Below, in pieces: positions 46,601-58,779 of a stretch of 64,000 nt of DNA (positions are counted from its first letter, which is position 1; the number at the start of each line of letters is the position of its first letter). The stretch comes from Molossus alvarezi (taxonomy: Eukaryota > Chordata > Mammalia > Chiroptera > Molossidae). The stretch spans positions 101,980,591-102,044,590 of the forward strand of contig CM073890.1 in the NCBI GenBank assembly GCA_037176705.1, written 5' to 3'. The notes beneath the pieces are model-generated. The model did no database searches. It had not been told where the DNA came from and saw nothing but the letters and a program-made list of their open reading frames with translations. The translations under genes were made by a program, and so were the position numbers.

Positions 46601-46617
46601 AAAATGTCCAATTCCCT

Positions 46618-49600
46618 ATTTTTTAACTATATCATACTGCTATTAAATTTCATAAAAATCTCAAAAACATCTATTAAAACATTTTCAAGTGTTACATTTG
46701 GTTATATGAATACTTGCTATGTTCTTTCAACTTCAGAGAGACCAAAGTAATTGCATGAGTGAAAAATGTACAGAAGTAGAAAATAAATAATAGAATATGA
46801 TTTATGCACTACATATTTTACTAGGATATTTACCAAATCTTCTACTTGTGGTTATCTAACAGAAAAATGTGTGAAAAAGACTTGGAGGGTTTTCATAAGA
46901 GAGCAAAAACAAGAATAATGGAAAATATAATATATAAAGAAAGAGTAGAGGAATTGGGAATATCTTGCCTAAAAAGCCTAGACAGATTTAATAACTATTC
47001 TCAAATATATAAAAGGTTGTGCTTATTAGAATGTCTCCCAAACATCTTTACAGAGGAAGCAACAGAAAATAATAACTTTAAGAGCTTAAAGAACAGGACA
47101 TAGCATCTGCTGCTTCTCATATAACTTTAACTATAACTAAATTATTAAAGTTGAAATTTTTTACTGTGTCTAGAACTCTTCAGGGAATCGTAAAGATACT
47201 GGACAGCATGTAGAAAAAAGAAGAAAGAACTACAGATGAGAAAACATGTTCTGGTTTTAATGTGTTAACGAACTACCTGTGTGAGTTGTATAAGACATTT
47301 CACTGGTCTGAATTTCATGAGCCTCATTTGAAAATGGGTAAATAATTAGTGGCTTTTGATTTTTTGAATCATAAACATTTGGAAAATTTGATGAAAGTCG
47401 TATCTCTTCTCTTCAGAAAAAAATGAATTTCACTGAGAATTTTACCTTTAATTTCAGGAATACAATAACACCCTGTAAATTATTCATAGATATTCTCCAG
47501 AGGTTCCTACTTGTTAAATAATTTCAGACTGAGTCTACAATGGCATGAAATTCTAGAATCTCCTTTTAATTTATACATTATTACTACCTGGAAGTTTACA
47601 TGCATCTTTGCTAATGTTTATTTTATCTAATAATACTGCAGGTAAACCTCCCTTTTTTCTTATATAAAAATAGAGCAAAAAAATTGCTAATAATTACATT
47701 GGAGCAAGAGGGCAGAAATCCTGTCTACTTTTCCTTAACTTGACTCCCTTATTGTCTAGCATGTAGTTTGACATAAAACAAACAAAAAAACAGTCTTCAA
47801 AAATATATGTTGTTTGAATTTTAATGATATTTTATTCTAATTACAAAACTATGTTTTTTAAAGTGTTATGCAACACAATTTTAATCCCACAGTCTTCCTT
47901 TACCAATTAATCTACCAATTAATCATTTTAAGTCTTTCTTAAAATGAAAACACAATAAAATGCCTATTGTCATCAGCAAATTTAATAATACATTGAACAT
48001 AAAATCTCAAAATCTCCATCATGTAAATATTTAAGCAATGTCATTCTGGATTTAATTTATTAATTTTAACCCTCATTTATAAATCTCTACTATTTTATTT
48101 TCAATTAAAACATGTTATTAGATATTTCTTACCATAATCAGATTAATTTCTTCTTTTCAGCTACTTTGTTTCCTAATTCTAGGTATTCCCCAGGGCTCCA
48201 TTTTTGATAACTGTTTGTTTTGTCTTTTTATTTTTCCTAGAGATATCATGTATTTCCATTTTTGTGGATTCAATTCACATTTATATTTCTAGTTTTGTTT
48301 GTTTGTTTTTCTTTAGCTCAAAAACTATAAACTCAGTATCCTACCAAAATAAATACATAACCAATGATTTCCTTTGCTTAACACACCAAATGTATATGTT
48401 TTGCTCTTCCCAAGTTGAGGAACATGATTCTACTTTGCTCTTAATTCTTCTATCAAGTGCTTCCAATGTCTTCCAATGTTTTTCAGGCAGATGGGATTCT
48501 TCACAGTATCATCTTAATGCAACCAGCCATCAAGACTAAAGCGAGAGAAAGAAAACTTAAACGACAAGCCTAGAAGAGAAGTACATCATTTCTGTCCACA
48601 TTCTGTTGGCCAAAACCTGGTCACATCTTGCCACCTCTTACGTGGTGGTGGTGGTGATGGCAGAGTGGGGATAGTTTAGCTTTGCATCCACGTAGAAAAC
48701 AATGATTTGGTCAACATTTAAGAGACTCTTCATAGCATTGCACCATCATCCTTTAATTAATCAACTTACTTCTGATATGAGCTGACTCAGACCTAGCTTA
48801 TCTCTTTCATTATTTTAATATCTGTCCCTGAAAGAGCTGGTTATCAGCAACTGCTCTTCTCTCTCCATTCTGTATTATGGTCAAACACTTCCATTACCTT
48901 CTTTCATTTGTTTGACACCAGTTAGTCTCACTGGATAATTCCCAGCTAGAAATGTGAACTAGGAAGCTATCGAATGAGTTTTTCTTCACATATCCAGGTC
49001 CTCTGATAGTGACTATCTATACACACATTCTTTCCTTGTACTTTCATTCCCTTACAGTTATGGTTGGGCATTGAGGTTTACTGAGGCTTTGGTGAAGGAT
49101 CATTTGATGCCTCTACCCAAATCTTAAAAGAGAAATGTGTCTTGATATATGTGTGTGTATGTGTGTGTATATATAGAAGAAGGTCATACTTTTTTGATAA
49201 TTAGGACCAATCTTAACAATTGAGTTTCTTTAAATTATAGAAAGAAATTTGGAGGTAACTACCATGTTGAGATTGTTCCATTCCTCAGTTCTCCATTCTA
49301 ACAATAGACTGCTGACCAGGATGGTCTCATCGTTTCTCACCTCCATTACACCTTAGACAAGTTACTTCCCAACTCTAGGACCCTCACCTTCTTATGTTTG
49401 GAATTCTTACTCTAGAAAACTTATAATTACAAATTATTTTCTTTTCTTTGGAAATGTAAGTCTTTTATAAAACTCTCTTGCCAGTCTTATAACCAACAAT
49501 TGTCTCTCTTAAAAATCAAGGAGCCATTTTATTTTAAATGTAGAGCTGTTACCTGGCAGTCTAACTCCAAGTTGGAAAACTCCCTTCTGTCATGAAGATA

Positions 49601-50151
49601 GAATAATTACATTTCCTTAGATAAAGCCAATGAGCAAACAGAAGCAGCCTACTGTCATCCACTCCACATCTTAAAAACCCTCAAGTTTTCCCCGCACCCC
49701 AGTGGAGTTGAATACAGATTGTCCTTTGTTTTTTCTCTGTTATTGCGATAATCTTTCGTATCTATTTAACTTTGTCAGGTTCAATTTTTGCTTGACGCTA
49801 CCTGGAAACATTCCCATTCTAGCCTCCGACTTTGGTCTTATTTGCTTACTTCACTTCTCAGAATTTTGTTGATCTTATTCTTATTACCTCGATCTTTTTT
49901 TTTTTTTCTTTGACCAATTTTAAAGTTAGTTACATCCACTAGTCTTGCTGAGTTCCCTTGTTGGTAAAACAAAAGAGCAATCTTATTTGGCCAAGACTGT
50001 GATGCTGCTAGTAATCTTGTATTGTGAAGACTTCCATCTGTCACCTATTAGCTCATATCTGAACAAGCCATAAAATCTGCCCCTTCATAACTCCACACTT
50101 CCTGTGCCTGCCTCTGCAGAACTGATCCTGTTCCTTCTATCTTTCCAGACA
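46618..50151. other. Unassigned AT-rich DNA
   Basis: About 3.5 kb without a gene or confident repeat. Frames of 85 codons (46846-47103) and 111 codons (48204-48539, Phe/Ile/Ser-rich) have no recognisable domain. A TGTGTGTGTATATATA tract lies near 49150-49176. Confidence 0.5.
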
Positions 50152-50161
50152 CAGATCGGTT

Positions 50162-50267
50162 TGTTTGTTTGTTTGTTTGTTTTTTGGTATGTGCCCCTAG
50201 AGGGAACCGAACCCAGGACTCTGGTCCGCAGGCCGACACTACAACTGCTGAGCCAAACCGACCGGGG
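50162..50267 (-). repeat. Short VES SINE (tRNA-like head plus (CAAA)n tail)
   Basis: The minus strand starts at the VES head (CCCCGGTCGGTTTGGCTCAG), has box B GGGTTCGGTTCC, and stops after TAGGGGCACATACC. An A run and (CAAA)n follow. The CT-rich half of VES is absent. Target duplication is CAGATCGGTT (50152-50161) against CAGATCAGTT (50268-50277), 9 of 10 alike. It truncates at the same place as the copy at 41718. Confidence 0.93.
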
Positions 50268-50277
50268 CAGATCAGTT

Positions 50278-53200
50278 CTTGAATGGTTACATTGACTTAA
50301 ATTCTCCCACCTTGTTTTATGCTTTCTCGTGGTCATTCTCATTACAAGACTCCACTGATGGCTTCTTTAACTTTAATTTTGCATGCTTTCTCTTTTGGGT
50401 TAGCTGCCCTTCCTGAACCGATGCGTCTCCCATGGATGATGAATGAAGTGTTTGGGTTCAGCTTCCACACTTCAGGACAGTCACTTCCTTTTCCTAAATC
50501 CACAGGCACTCTTGTTGCAAATGTTTTCCTACTTGTTGCAGGCACTTTTCCTACTTTTTTGTATCTTAGTGTATAAAAATGATTCACAGGTTATTAATAT
50601 CACTTTGGGGTGTTACTATGTTGAGTTGAGTTCTTCTCTTATCCCCACCAAGGATTTCATTGCATCTCTGACTGGATAAATGAACTAATTCATAATTCCC
50701 ATTATGCACTAAAATAAGAGTTGCCTCCATCTTTTACTTTGTAGACCACTCTTGCTATATTTTTTCTACTGCCAATTCTACAGTCTGCTTAGTTTCCAAT
50801 GTAAAATTTCTGAAAGTAAGGAAAAGAAGATGTACTAGTGAGGAAGAGAGAAAGAGAGGGGGGGGAAGGGGACATTAAGACAGACAGGCTGAGCAAAATA
50901 TCACATCTCCTGGCAAATCAGTGTCTGTGTATCTTTGTTTTGGAAGGACAACTGCACCATTTGGGTGTAGAACTTGGGTATTTCAGGCAGGTACAAAAAG
51001 TAAAACTTTTTGTCTGTCACTCAGTCATGCTGGAGGTTACGTTGTCTCAGAAAATATAATGATATAATGTGTCAACCCAGGTCCATATATCAAGATAATC
51101 TCTTTCTTTGATTACTTTATTATGAAATATTTCATTCATTCAACAGGTAGAGAGAATAGGATAATAACCGCCCAAACAAATATTCCTTCCATTTCTTATA
51201 CTTTTCAAAAATGAAGTATTTCGAAGCAAATCTCAGAGCTTTTCATTTATTGTGTGTCTCTGAAAAATATTGTCATTTTCTCATATAATCCAGAGGCCAT
51301 TATCATACCTAACAAAACTTATAATGATTCCTTAGTATCCCTAGTATCCATTTTATATAAATTCTTGATGGAATTTATTTAAATATTCCCAGAGGTGGGC
51401 ATGAGGTTAGATTTAAATGAGGTTTTGGAAGTCTAATGAAGGTAGTAGCATTGCCTTGCTTATTTGACTGCCAGAGTGGATTATTTTTTAACATCTACCT
51501 TATCTGCATGACACAGCTATTATCAGGAATGATAATAAAATGAAACTAGTGGCAGTAAGGGCCAGGAAAATGTAGAGTGAGAATTTCATTTTGTTAAACT
51601 TTATATGTATAAAACTATGACAGAAAAATAAAAATATATATAGAAAAATAATGAGTTACTAATTTTAAATTGCATTAAGTATGATTTTTTAGAAGGAAAC
51701 AGATATGCTTCTATATTGATCAGCTGCATTAATAAAAACATTACAATTCAATTTTGAGCTTTACTTACACAAATTTATGAATGACTTTTTAAATTGATGT
51801 TCTTCATGTCTAATAGCTGTTATGTGAAGATTTGTCCATTTTCTCCTTATTGTTAAAGAATGCTTCTGGTTAATTTTAAGTTTGAAAAATATTTTAATTT
51901 TCAAAGTATTTTTTTACATGAAGTAACATGCAAATGTTAGGAAAGTTTTTAAATATAAATTTTGCAGATTCATAAAAATCTTATTTGAGAATTTATCATA
52001 GTGTTATTTTTTCTGCTCTCACATTTCCATTAAAATATCTTAAACAAAAATATATCATAATTTCTATTATATTTATTAAAACTTCTGAAGTCTTTTTTTT
52101 CTAGAAAATTATTTAGAACAGCTAACTGGTAGCAAACATTGACATTGTTGATTCATTAATTTGGAATAAGGATCCACTTCTTGATGAAAACTATTAAGGC
52201 AATAAAATATTTCTTTATTGATGCCTTTGGCTGAATAAAATGAACATCTTTTGTCAGTTCCCTGGGTATTCTTTGAAATGTGATTCTACTTTTCTTTAGA
52301 AGGTTCCATTTCCTTACTTTTGTGGTTGCATAATTAATGGCCTACTTGATAATTAACATGCACCAATTGTCAAAGAATGATTTCAAAGCTTAGTGTTTCA
52401 CTGTATATTTTTCAAGGCTGTTTCTGAATAGATTTTGCTTCTGATTAACCTCACTGAAAACACACAGTGGGAGGAAAAGACACTTAGTAATAGAAAAAAT
52501 GGATATAGTTTTTGCAAAAAGCATTAAGTCATACTTTTGAGGATGAAAACACAAAATGCACCGAAAGAAGGAAACAGATATGCTTCAGAAAGTCAAACAC
52601 TTATGAATTCCTACAAATTCACTTTCAAGATGAACACCTATGGCTGAGTCTCAGGGCATTGGCAGATGTCTGAATAACTAGAAATTCTCTGAATTAACCT
52701 CCATATAGACATTCTCAGCCTTAATATGTATTAAAGAATAAGTAATACAAACGTAGTAGGTTGACGCTTACAGATACATTCCTGAAACTAAACTTTACCT
52801 GCTGCAATTGTTTAGAATTTAAGCTAACAAAATATATGTTCTAATATTGTTTAGCATTGTTGGCTCATGCAAATAATCAAAAGGAGGCAGACTTTTAGTT
52901 GGTGTTACTATTGTTTTAAATGCCTCCACAGACAATGTACCCATTTGCTTATTGCCTTCCCCTTGACTAGACTGTCCCTAGTATCTCACCATTGGTGTAC
53001 AACTGAACCAAGATGCAAAAGCCTTCACTTGTTTCACGGGAAATTGGAAAGGCTGGAGTAGGGCAGCTAGCTTCTCTCTCATTATTAGCTTTATTGCTAT
53101 CTCAAGTCCTGCACAAAGTCTACTTCTCACACTGAGCTTAGACCTTGGAAAACACAAATATGTTCACAAATCCTCCAGTTGCTCCCCTCTGCTTTACACT

Positions 53201-53859
53201 CCTTAACCTAGGACACAACCTGCTCCCTGACTACGACTCCCCCACAGCAAGTCCTCCCTCACCCACTCTCATAGCCGGCACAGCCTCACCCCTGCCCGAC
53301 TGCACAGCCTCTCTCACACCTCGGAGCCCTGGTCATGGTGCTTTCTGTAAAATACGTTTTTAAACATTTAGTAATTTTAGGGAGGAAGTTAAGATAAAAA
53401 TGTTTATGTTTAAGACACAGAACAAAATTTCTCTTCATCTGAGAATACTCCTGACATCTATCACCCAGAATGCATTTTTCTGGATCCAAATGTTTAGTAC
53501 CATTTACTGTTCTCTCGAAATCTCTGATGTGAAGAATGTGTCCACCATATGTTCAGTAAATGCTCTTTGTTTCAAAAAAAATATGTATGAAATGAGATTC
53601 TATTGAAGCAAAATACATTTCTATTTGTCATGCAAAATTTCACAGCTGATTTAAACATGAAAATTAGTAACTGTGTTTAATTACATCTTTAGAGATGTTT
53701 TAAATAAATAAAGCTCATCTGTCTTAAAAAGTTTATCTGCTATACTCTAGTTACAGCAAATAATTTGAAATCCTTTTTAACTTCCTGTGTCTTACTATAC
53801 TGTTTATATATATCTTATTATTGGTTTCATCACTTTCTATATTAATCTATATGGTTATA
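50278..53859. other. Unassigned DNA with a distant 21-bp direct repeat
   Basis: No gene or confident repeat. A G8 run with GA-rich flanks lies near 50840-50875. An identical 21-mer occurs at 51691-51711 and 52566-52586 (core GAAACAGATATGCTTC). Confidence 0.5.
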
Positions 53860-53915
53860 GCTAGCTAGCTAACTAGATGGATGGATGCCTGGATAAGTAG
53901 ACAGACAGATAGATT

Positions 53916-53955
<40 letters not shown>
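53860..53955. repeat. Compound (GATA)n tetranucleotide repeat
   Basis: AGCTAGCTAGCTAACTAG, then GGATGGATG, then about ten GATA units (from about 53913 to 53955). It is likely length-polymorphic. Confidence 0.93.
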
Positions 53956-54728
53956 CCTTATGTGAATAGAATTGTGCCTGTGACTACAAAATTCATTGTG
54001 GTTTGAAGTAATGGCATAATATCAATGGCCAATATCTCATAGATCCTGTAAAAATGAGACATATACATTGTCATTAATATTTGTTTTCTGTCATCAAAAC
54101 ATGCTTAAGCACAATCCATTTTTTAGAAAAATAACTTAGGCCTAATTAGGGTGAGGGATGATAAAATGTGGATGAATGTATACCTTAAATACATTCATTA
54201 TCAAGTATTCATGAAGAAGCCAGGATATGCAGTCTATTTTGCCACATGATGTATTCCATGTAATACAGGCTATGTGATATGGTTGCCATGTGTTATATTT
54301 AGTTACACAAGACAATGTGACTGTGACCTAGGAATTCACAGAAATGGAGAGTTCAAGATCAATATGCATCTACCAACATTATAGTTCTGCTGTCACTTCC
54401 CCCCAAAAATCTGGATTAGCAGCCCTCTAGTCCTCTAAGGAAAAGTATCACCTACTGTGCACTCACATGACCCAGGGTATAACTGCATCACTGCAGTGAA
54501 CTCACTGTAACTCCATCTCTGCAGTGAACTCATTGTGTTATAATTGCATTGTAATCATAGAATTCACCAGAAGGTTAGCTCTCTGAAGATAGCGGTAATT
54601 GATAGGCTTATTTTTCCTCTTTGAAGTCTAGAATCTAGTACATTGGGCATTCATTTTATAATTGAATGCATTTTTAAATATATGGTGAGCACCCAATATT
54701 ACATCAATTTTTTTTTTGTTAGATAAGA

Positions 54729-54761
<33 letters not shown>

Positions 54762-54792
54762 ATTGTGTGTGTGTATTTAAATTTCTGTAAAC
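53956..54792. other. Unassigned DNA with a tandem duplication and (GT)n
   Basis: No gene. A 28-bp unit is duplicated in tandem at 54481-54508 and 54509-54536 (25 of 28 alike; shared core CTGCAGTGAACTCA). A (GT)n tract occupies about 54733-54775. Confidence 0.75.
54733..54775. repeat. (GT)n microsatellite
   Basis: About 20 GT units with one ATT interruption near 54762. Confidence 0.95.
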
Positions 54793-54804
54793 ATTGCTTT
54801 AGTT

Positions 54805-55035
54805 TCTGGTTGCTGTAGCTCAGTAGATTGAGTGTCAGTCCCATGGACTGAGAAGTCCTGGTTAAATTCCTGGTTCAATTTCTGGTTAGGACACATGCTG
54901 GGGTTTTGGACCAGATCCCCAGTAGGGGGTCATGCAGGAGGCAGCCAATCAATGTGTCTCTCTCTCATCAATATTTCTAGATCTCTCTCCCTTCCTCTCT
55001 CTCTAAAAAAGTAAAAAATAAAAACTGTTTTTAAA
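54805..55035 (+). repeat. VES SINE
   Basis: The diverged head CTGGTTGCTGTAGCTCAG is followed by CATGCTGGGGTTTTGGACCA, GGAGGCAGCCAATCAATG, a CT-rich block and an A-rich tail. Target duplication is ATTGCTTTAGTT (54793-54804) against ATTGCTTTTGTT (55036-55047), 11 of 12 alike. Confidence 0.92.
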
Positions 55036-55047
55036 ATTGCTTTTGTT

Positions 55048-57237
55048 AGTTCTCTCACAAATTCTGGAAAATTTACCATAATATAAAAAATTATATTTTA
55101 CAAAAGAAACTGAAGAAAGAAAAGATTAGTTAAAACTTCATTCTTTGGTTCTTGGGCTTTAACAACGGTGAAGCTTTGTGACCATGGGAAAGAAAGAATT
55201 TATTTTTCTTCTGAGTGAACATTGACATTTCTACCAAGTTGAAGAAAACCATTTATTTTATCTGTCTCTCAGATTTTTCCCAAAGGTATTGATGCGGAAA
55301 AAATGTGGAACAAAAATAAGAATTATTATTTTCAGTTATCCGCAGTTCACTTTTTAACCTTACAATTAGAATAGTGATCAGAAGGAGTATGTTCAGTTGT
55401 ACACAACTTCTATAATTTAAAAATTTAAAGTTTCATCACCTATGAAATATAATTAACAAATGTACACTATATTATAGCTAAAATTTTTATACGTTTTAAG
55501 TGTAAAAAGTAAGGTATACTTATAAAATTGAGAAAATATAGGCAAGGACATAAAAAGTTAACCATAACACAAAGGGTACACATTATACTAACTTATAAAT
55601 ACATATATATATATATATACACATATATATATAATCTTTGCATATGATGTGTATTTGCTTTTCTCTGAAACTTTTAACACATTTCATTCAATAAGCTTTG
55701 CACTATAGATATACAGTATTTTGTGTTTCATTTTGATATTATACCAATATTTAATGTTTACTTTCAATGTTTTGAGTATAAACTAAGTTTGCCATATTTT
55801 TATTTTTAACAAATTGATTTTTTACTATTATTTTTCAAATTAAAAATATGTGTTTTAGTTATCCCGAATCTCTTCATAATTTATGGATTATAGTATCTCC
55901 CAAGATTGCGTGGAAAACTATTAATCTTTTCCATACTAATTAGCAGAAATGCATATAGATGCAATCCTCTGCATGGATGGTCAAGCTGTCCATGCACACA
56001 TTGAATGCAGTCACTAACCCCTGAAAGTCCTTGGAAAATAAGGTAAAGAAAGACCCTGATTTTATAGTCCAAAGTATCTTCAATTTCACTGTAGGCAAAT
56101 TGTGTTAATTGTGTAATTTATCAGTAATATCTTTTCTTTATTATTATTTTATTATTTGGGGGATATAGTTAACAGTATTTAAGAAGATTTATCCATTTTT
56201 AACTGATACTGAATGTATCCCAAAATAGACATTGTTACATGATATCTCCTATGTTCCAATACATATAATCATCACCGTGTTTTACATTTCTATATGTATA
56301 AACATGAAAATAAATATGCACACTTTATGCCTTGCTTTCTTCAGCGATCACGGTTACCCTCCCATTCAAACTTATTATGGCATCCATTCTTGGTAACAGA
56401 TATTAACAGGAAACAATGGAATTTTCCTCATGAGATAGTTTAGTCTTAGAAGTGTTTTAGAAAACAAGTAAAGTGCAAAGTTTCACTAGGCCCCTCAAAT
56501 AAAAATGATGTAAACCCACGGAAGACAGTTTAATGGGTTTAAGCAGGAGGATGGGGCTATATAATATAAAGATAGATGGTGCTGAATCTCATGGACAGAT
56601 TCGGTTACTGACTCTACAGATCAATAATGGCAATCATGATGATGATTTACTGCTAAGGAAACATATTTTGGTGGTATCTAAGGCTGTCTGACAATGCATA
56701 TTCAAAAGACAAATGGAATGCCCTGAAATGTTAACCTTGTCACCGATGATTTCGGTTGTTTTGTGTTTTTTTTAAAATGCACTGAAAAAGACTTTTTTAA
56801 AAAAAATTATTGGGCTGAATAAAAATATGTATGTGTATAAATTCTAACTGAAGATTTTAGTATGTTCAAAATATGACACTAAGTTTACATTACATTTTAA
56901 TCAGAAGGTCTAATATTAATCTTTATTTGTGAAAATGCAAACTCGCTATGCTTAGCAAATAAAATAGTTTCACCTCTACTTAGTACATTGCAATGAGCAA
57001 AAATAACATTGAAGGCTTTTCACTACAGCAAAATTGAAAAATGATATATTATTTTATATTCAGGGAGGGCTTCAGGAATAAAAAAGTTAGACATCATTGT
57101 ATCTCTTAGGATAACAATCATTGGCATCTTTGCTATAAGAAAAAGAATACTTTTTTTGCTATGTAGATTGGCAAAATTGCAATTAAGTAAAAATTAGTTT
57201 CATGATAATGAGAGTTCTTCATTCGTCCACCAAAAGA
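55048..57237. other. Unassigned AT-rich DNA
   Basis: No gene or confident repeat. An (AT)n tract with a CAC interruption lies at about 55602-55632. Confidence 0.5.
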
Positions 57238-57254
57238 AACGAAGGGATATTTTA

Positions 57255-57484
57255 TTTATTTATTTATTTTTATCCTCACCGGAGGACATTTTTTCCATTT
57301 TTTTATTCAGATAGAGTAGGAAGGAGAGAGAGGAAATGATCAATGTGAGTGGCTGCCACCCGCATGACCCAACAAGGGCCAGGGACAAACTGCAACCAAG
57401 GTACATGCCCTTAGCGGGAACAGAACCCGGGTCTCTCTGGACCGCAGGCCGACACTCTAACCACCGAGCCAAACTGGCCAGGGC
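57255..57484 (-). repeat. VES SINE, near full length
   Basis: (TTTA)n tail, ATCCTCACCGGAGGACATTT, GA-rich block, GTGGCTGCCACCCGCATGAC, then GGGAACAGAACCCGGG (box B reversed) and GAGCCAAACTGGCCAGGGC. Target duplication is AACGAAGGGATATTTTA (57238-57254) against AACAAAGGGATATTTTA (57485-57501), 16 of 17 alike; the single difference is a CpG change. Confidence 0.96.
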
Positions 57485-57501
57485 AACAAAGGGATATTTT
57501 A

Positions 57502-58125
57502 AAGTTGATTCCCTCTAGTTGACAATTTTCTACTGATTATTTAATTATTGTATGTCTCTAAATGTTATATATAATTATTACAATGTTATGTAAAATAATG
57601 CAAACAACATTTTAAATAATCTGCATAGGATAATTCCTATTATTTAACATTACAATTAGTTTTCCCTTTGTCTTCTGCTTTTCTCACAGAATTATACGAG
57701 GAGATATGACTGAAGTTGTTTACAAGGGAAGACTCCTGTTTTTTCTCTGGAAGGTACTGGCAGGAGGGGACCTCTGAGTCTAAATCCTGAAACTTCTATC
57801 TATCTATCAGCAAACCATGCCTTTATCAGTGTCTTTGTTTCCATATCTGCAAAATGTCAGCCAATATAAGGAGGGAAACCAAATGCAAATTCCAATGTTG
57901 TCTCAGTGCTGAATATTAAATTGCAAATAAAATACTACAATGTTTACGTCGTTTGCTGAAATCAATGTGATATTTTAATAATTTTATTTTTCCTAATAAA
58001 CATACTCCACGATTTACTGTAATATATTATTTTATTTTATTATTGCTTTATATGTCTTCTAGATATAGCAACAATTTTACTTTTACATGATAAGGATATT
58101 GTTATATATTACCAACATTTTCAAT
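57502..58125. other. Unassigned AT-rich DNA
   Basis: No gene or confident repeat seen. Confidence 0.5.
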
Positions 58126-58139
58126 AATCTTCATTTCAT

Positions 58140-58356
58140 CCAACTGGTGTGGCTCAGTGGTTGAGTGTCGACCCACACACCAAGCGGTCACCAGTTTGGT
58201 TCCTGGTTTAGGGACATGCCCAGGTTGTGGGCCCGATCCTCAGTGTGGGGCGTGCAGGAGGTGGCCAATTGATGTTCTCTCTCATCAATGTTTCTCTGTC
58301 TCCTTCTCCCTTCTTCTCTCTCTAAAAACAACTCATAAAGAAAAAAAAGTTTTTTT
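58140..58356 (+). repeat. VES SINE
   Basis: The head CCAACTGGTGTGGCTCAG is followed by box B AGTTTGGTTCC, CCCAGGTTGTGGGCCCGATC, GGAGGTGGCCAATTGATG, a CT-rich block and an A/T-rich tail. A perfect 14-nt target duplication, AATCTTCATTTCAT, lies at 58126-58139 and 58357-58370. Confidence 0.95.
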
Positions 58357-58532
58357 AATCTTCATTTCATGCAAGGATGTAGGTTTAGAAGAAAAGTATA
58401 CCCTCTTATTCCCTCATTTAAGCCAGTCCTGGAACCACCAAGCATACATTTCATTAGTCCTACATACCACTTTTTAAAACTATTCTTCACCACTTACATG
58501 GTTACTCTCTTGCTTCTTAGATGCAATGGTAC

Positions 58533-58779
58533 CAGTGGTTCTCGACCTTCCTAATGCCGCGACCCTTTACTACAGTTCCTCATGCTGCGTGTGGGCGTGT
58601 CTGCATGTGGGCGTGTCGGCATGTGGGCGGGTCGGCATGTGGGCGGGTCGGCATGTGGGCGGACCCGCCTGGAGACATACAGAGGAGCGGGGTCTAGGTT
58701 CCTAAGATCATTGGAAATATGTGTTTTCCGATGGTCTTAGGCGACCCCTGTGAAAGGGTCATTCGACCCCCAAGGGGTT
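58533..58779 (+). mobile_element. SPIN-type hAT MITE, right end lost, internal minisatellite
   Basis: Starts CAGTGGTTCTCGACCTTCCT then AATGCCGCGACCCTTTA, the left end of the SPIN ('Space Invader') hAT family. It ends with TATGTGTTTTCCGATGGTC, TTAGGCGACCCCTGTGAAAG and CGACCCCCAAGGGG, the right subterminal part. The last ~25 bases (right inverted repeat) are missing or unrecognisable. SPIN is known for horizontal transfer among tetrapods, including bats. It has no transposase frame. A GC-rich tandem array replaces part of the usual interior. Confidence 0.92.
58588..58667 (+). repeat. 16-bp GC-rich minisatellite inside SPIN (about 5 units)
   Basis: Units of the form CATGTGGGCGGGTCGG start at 58588, 58604, 58620, 58636 and 58652. 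The third and fourth are identical and the outer ones differ by a few bases. Every unit keeps one or more CpGs. Confidence 0.97.

Noticed and set aside
48204..48539. 111-codon frame as a small gene
   Set aside because: Low-complexity Phe/Ile/Ser-rich translation of AT-rich DNA, no domain, no promoter, no splice evidence.
58588..58667. CRISPR-like array
   Set aside because: Units are directly adjacent with no spacers, in a mammalian SPIN element; it is a minisatellite.
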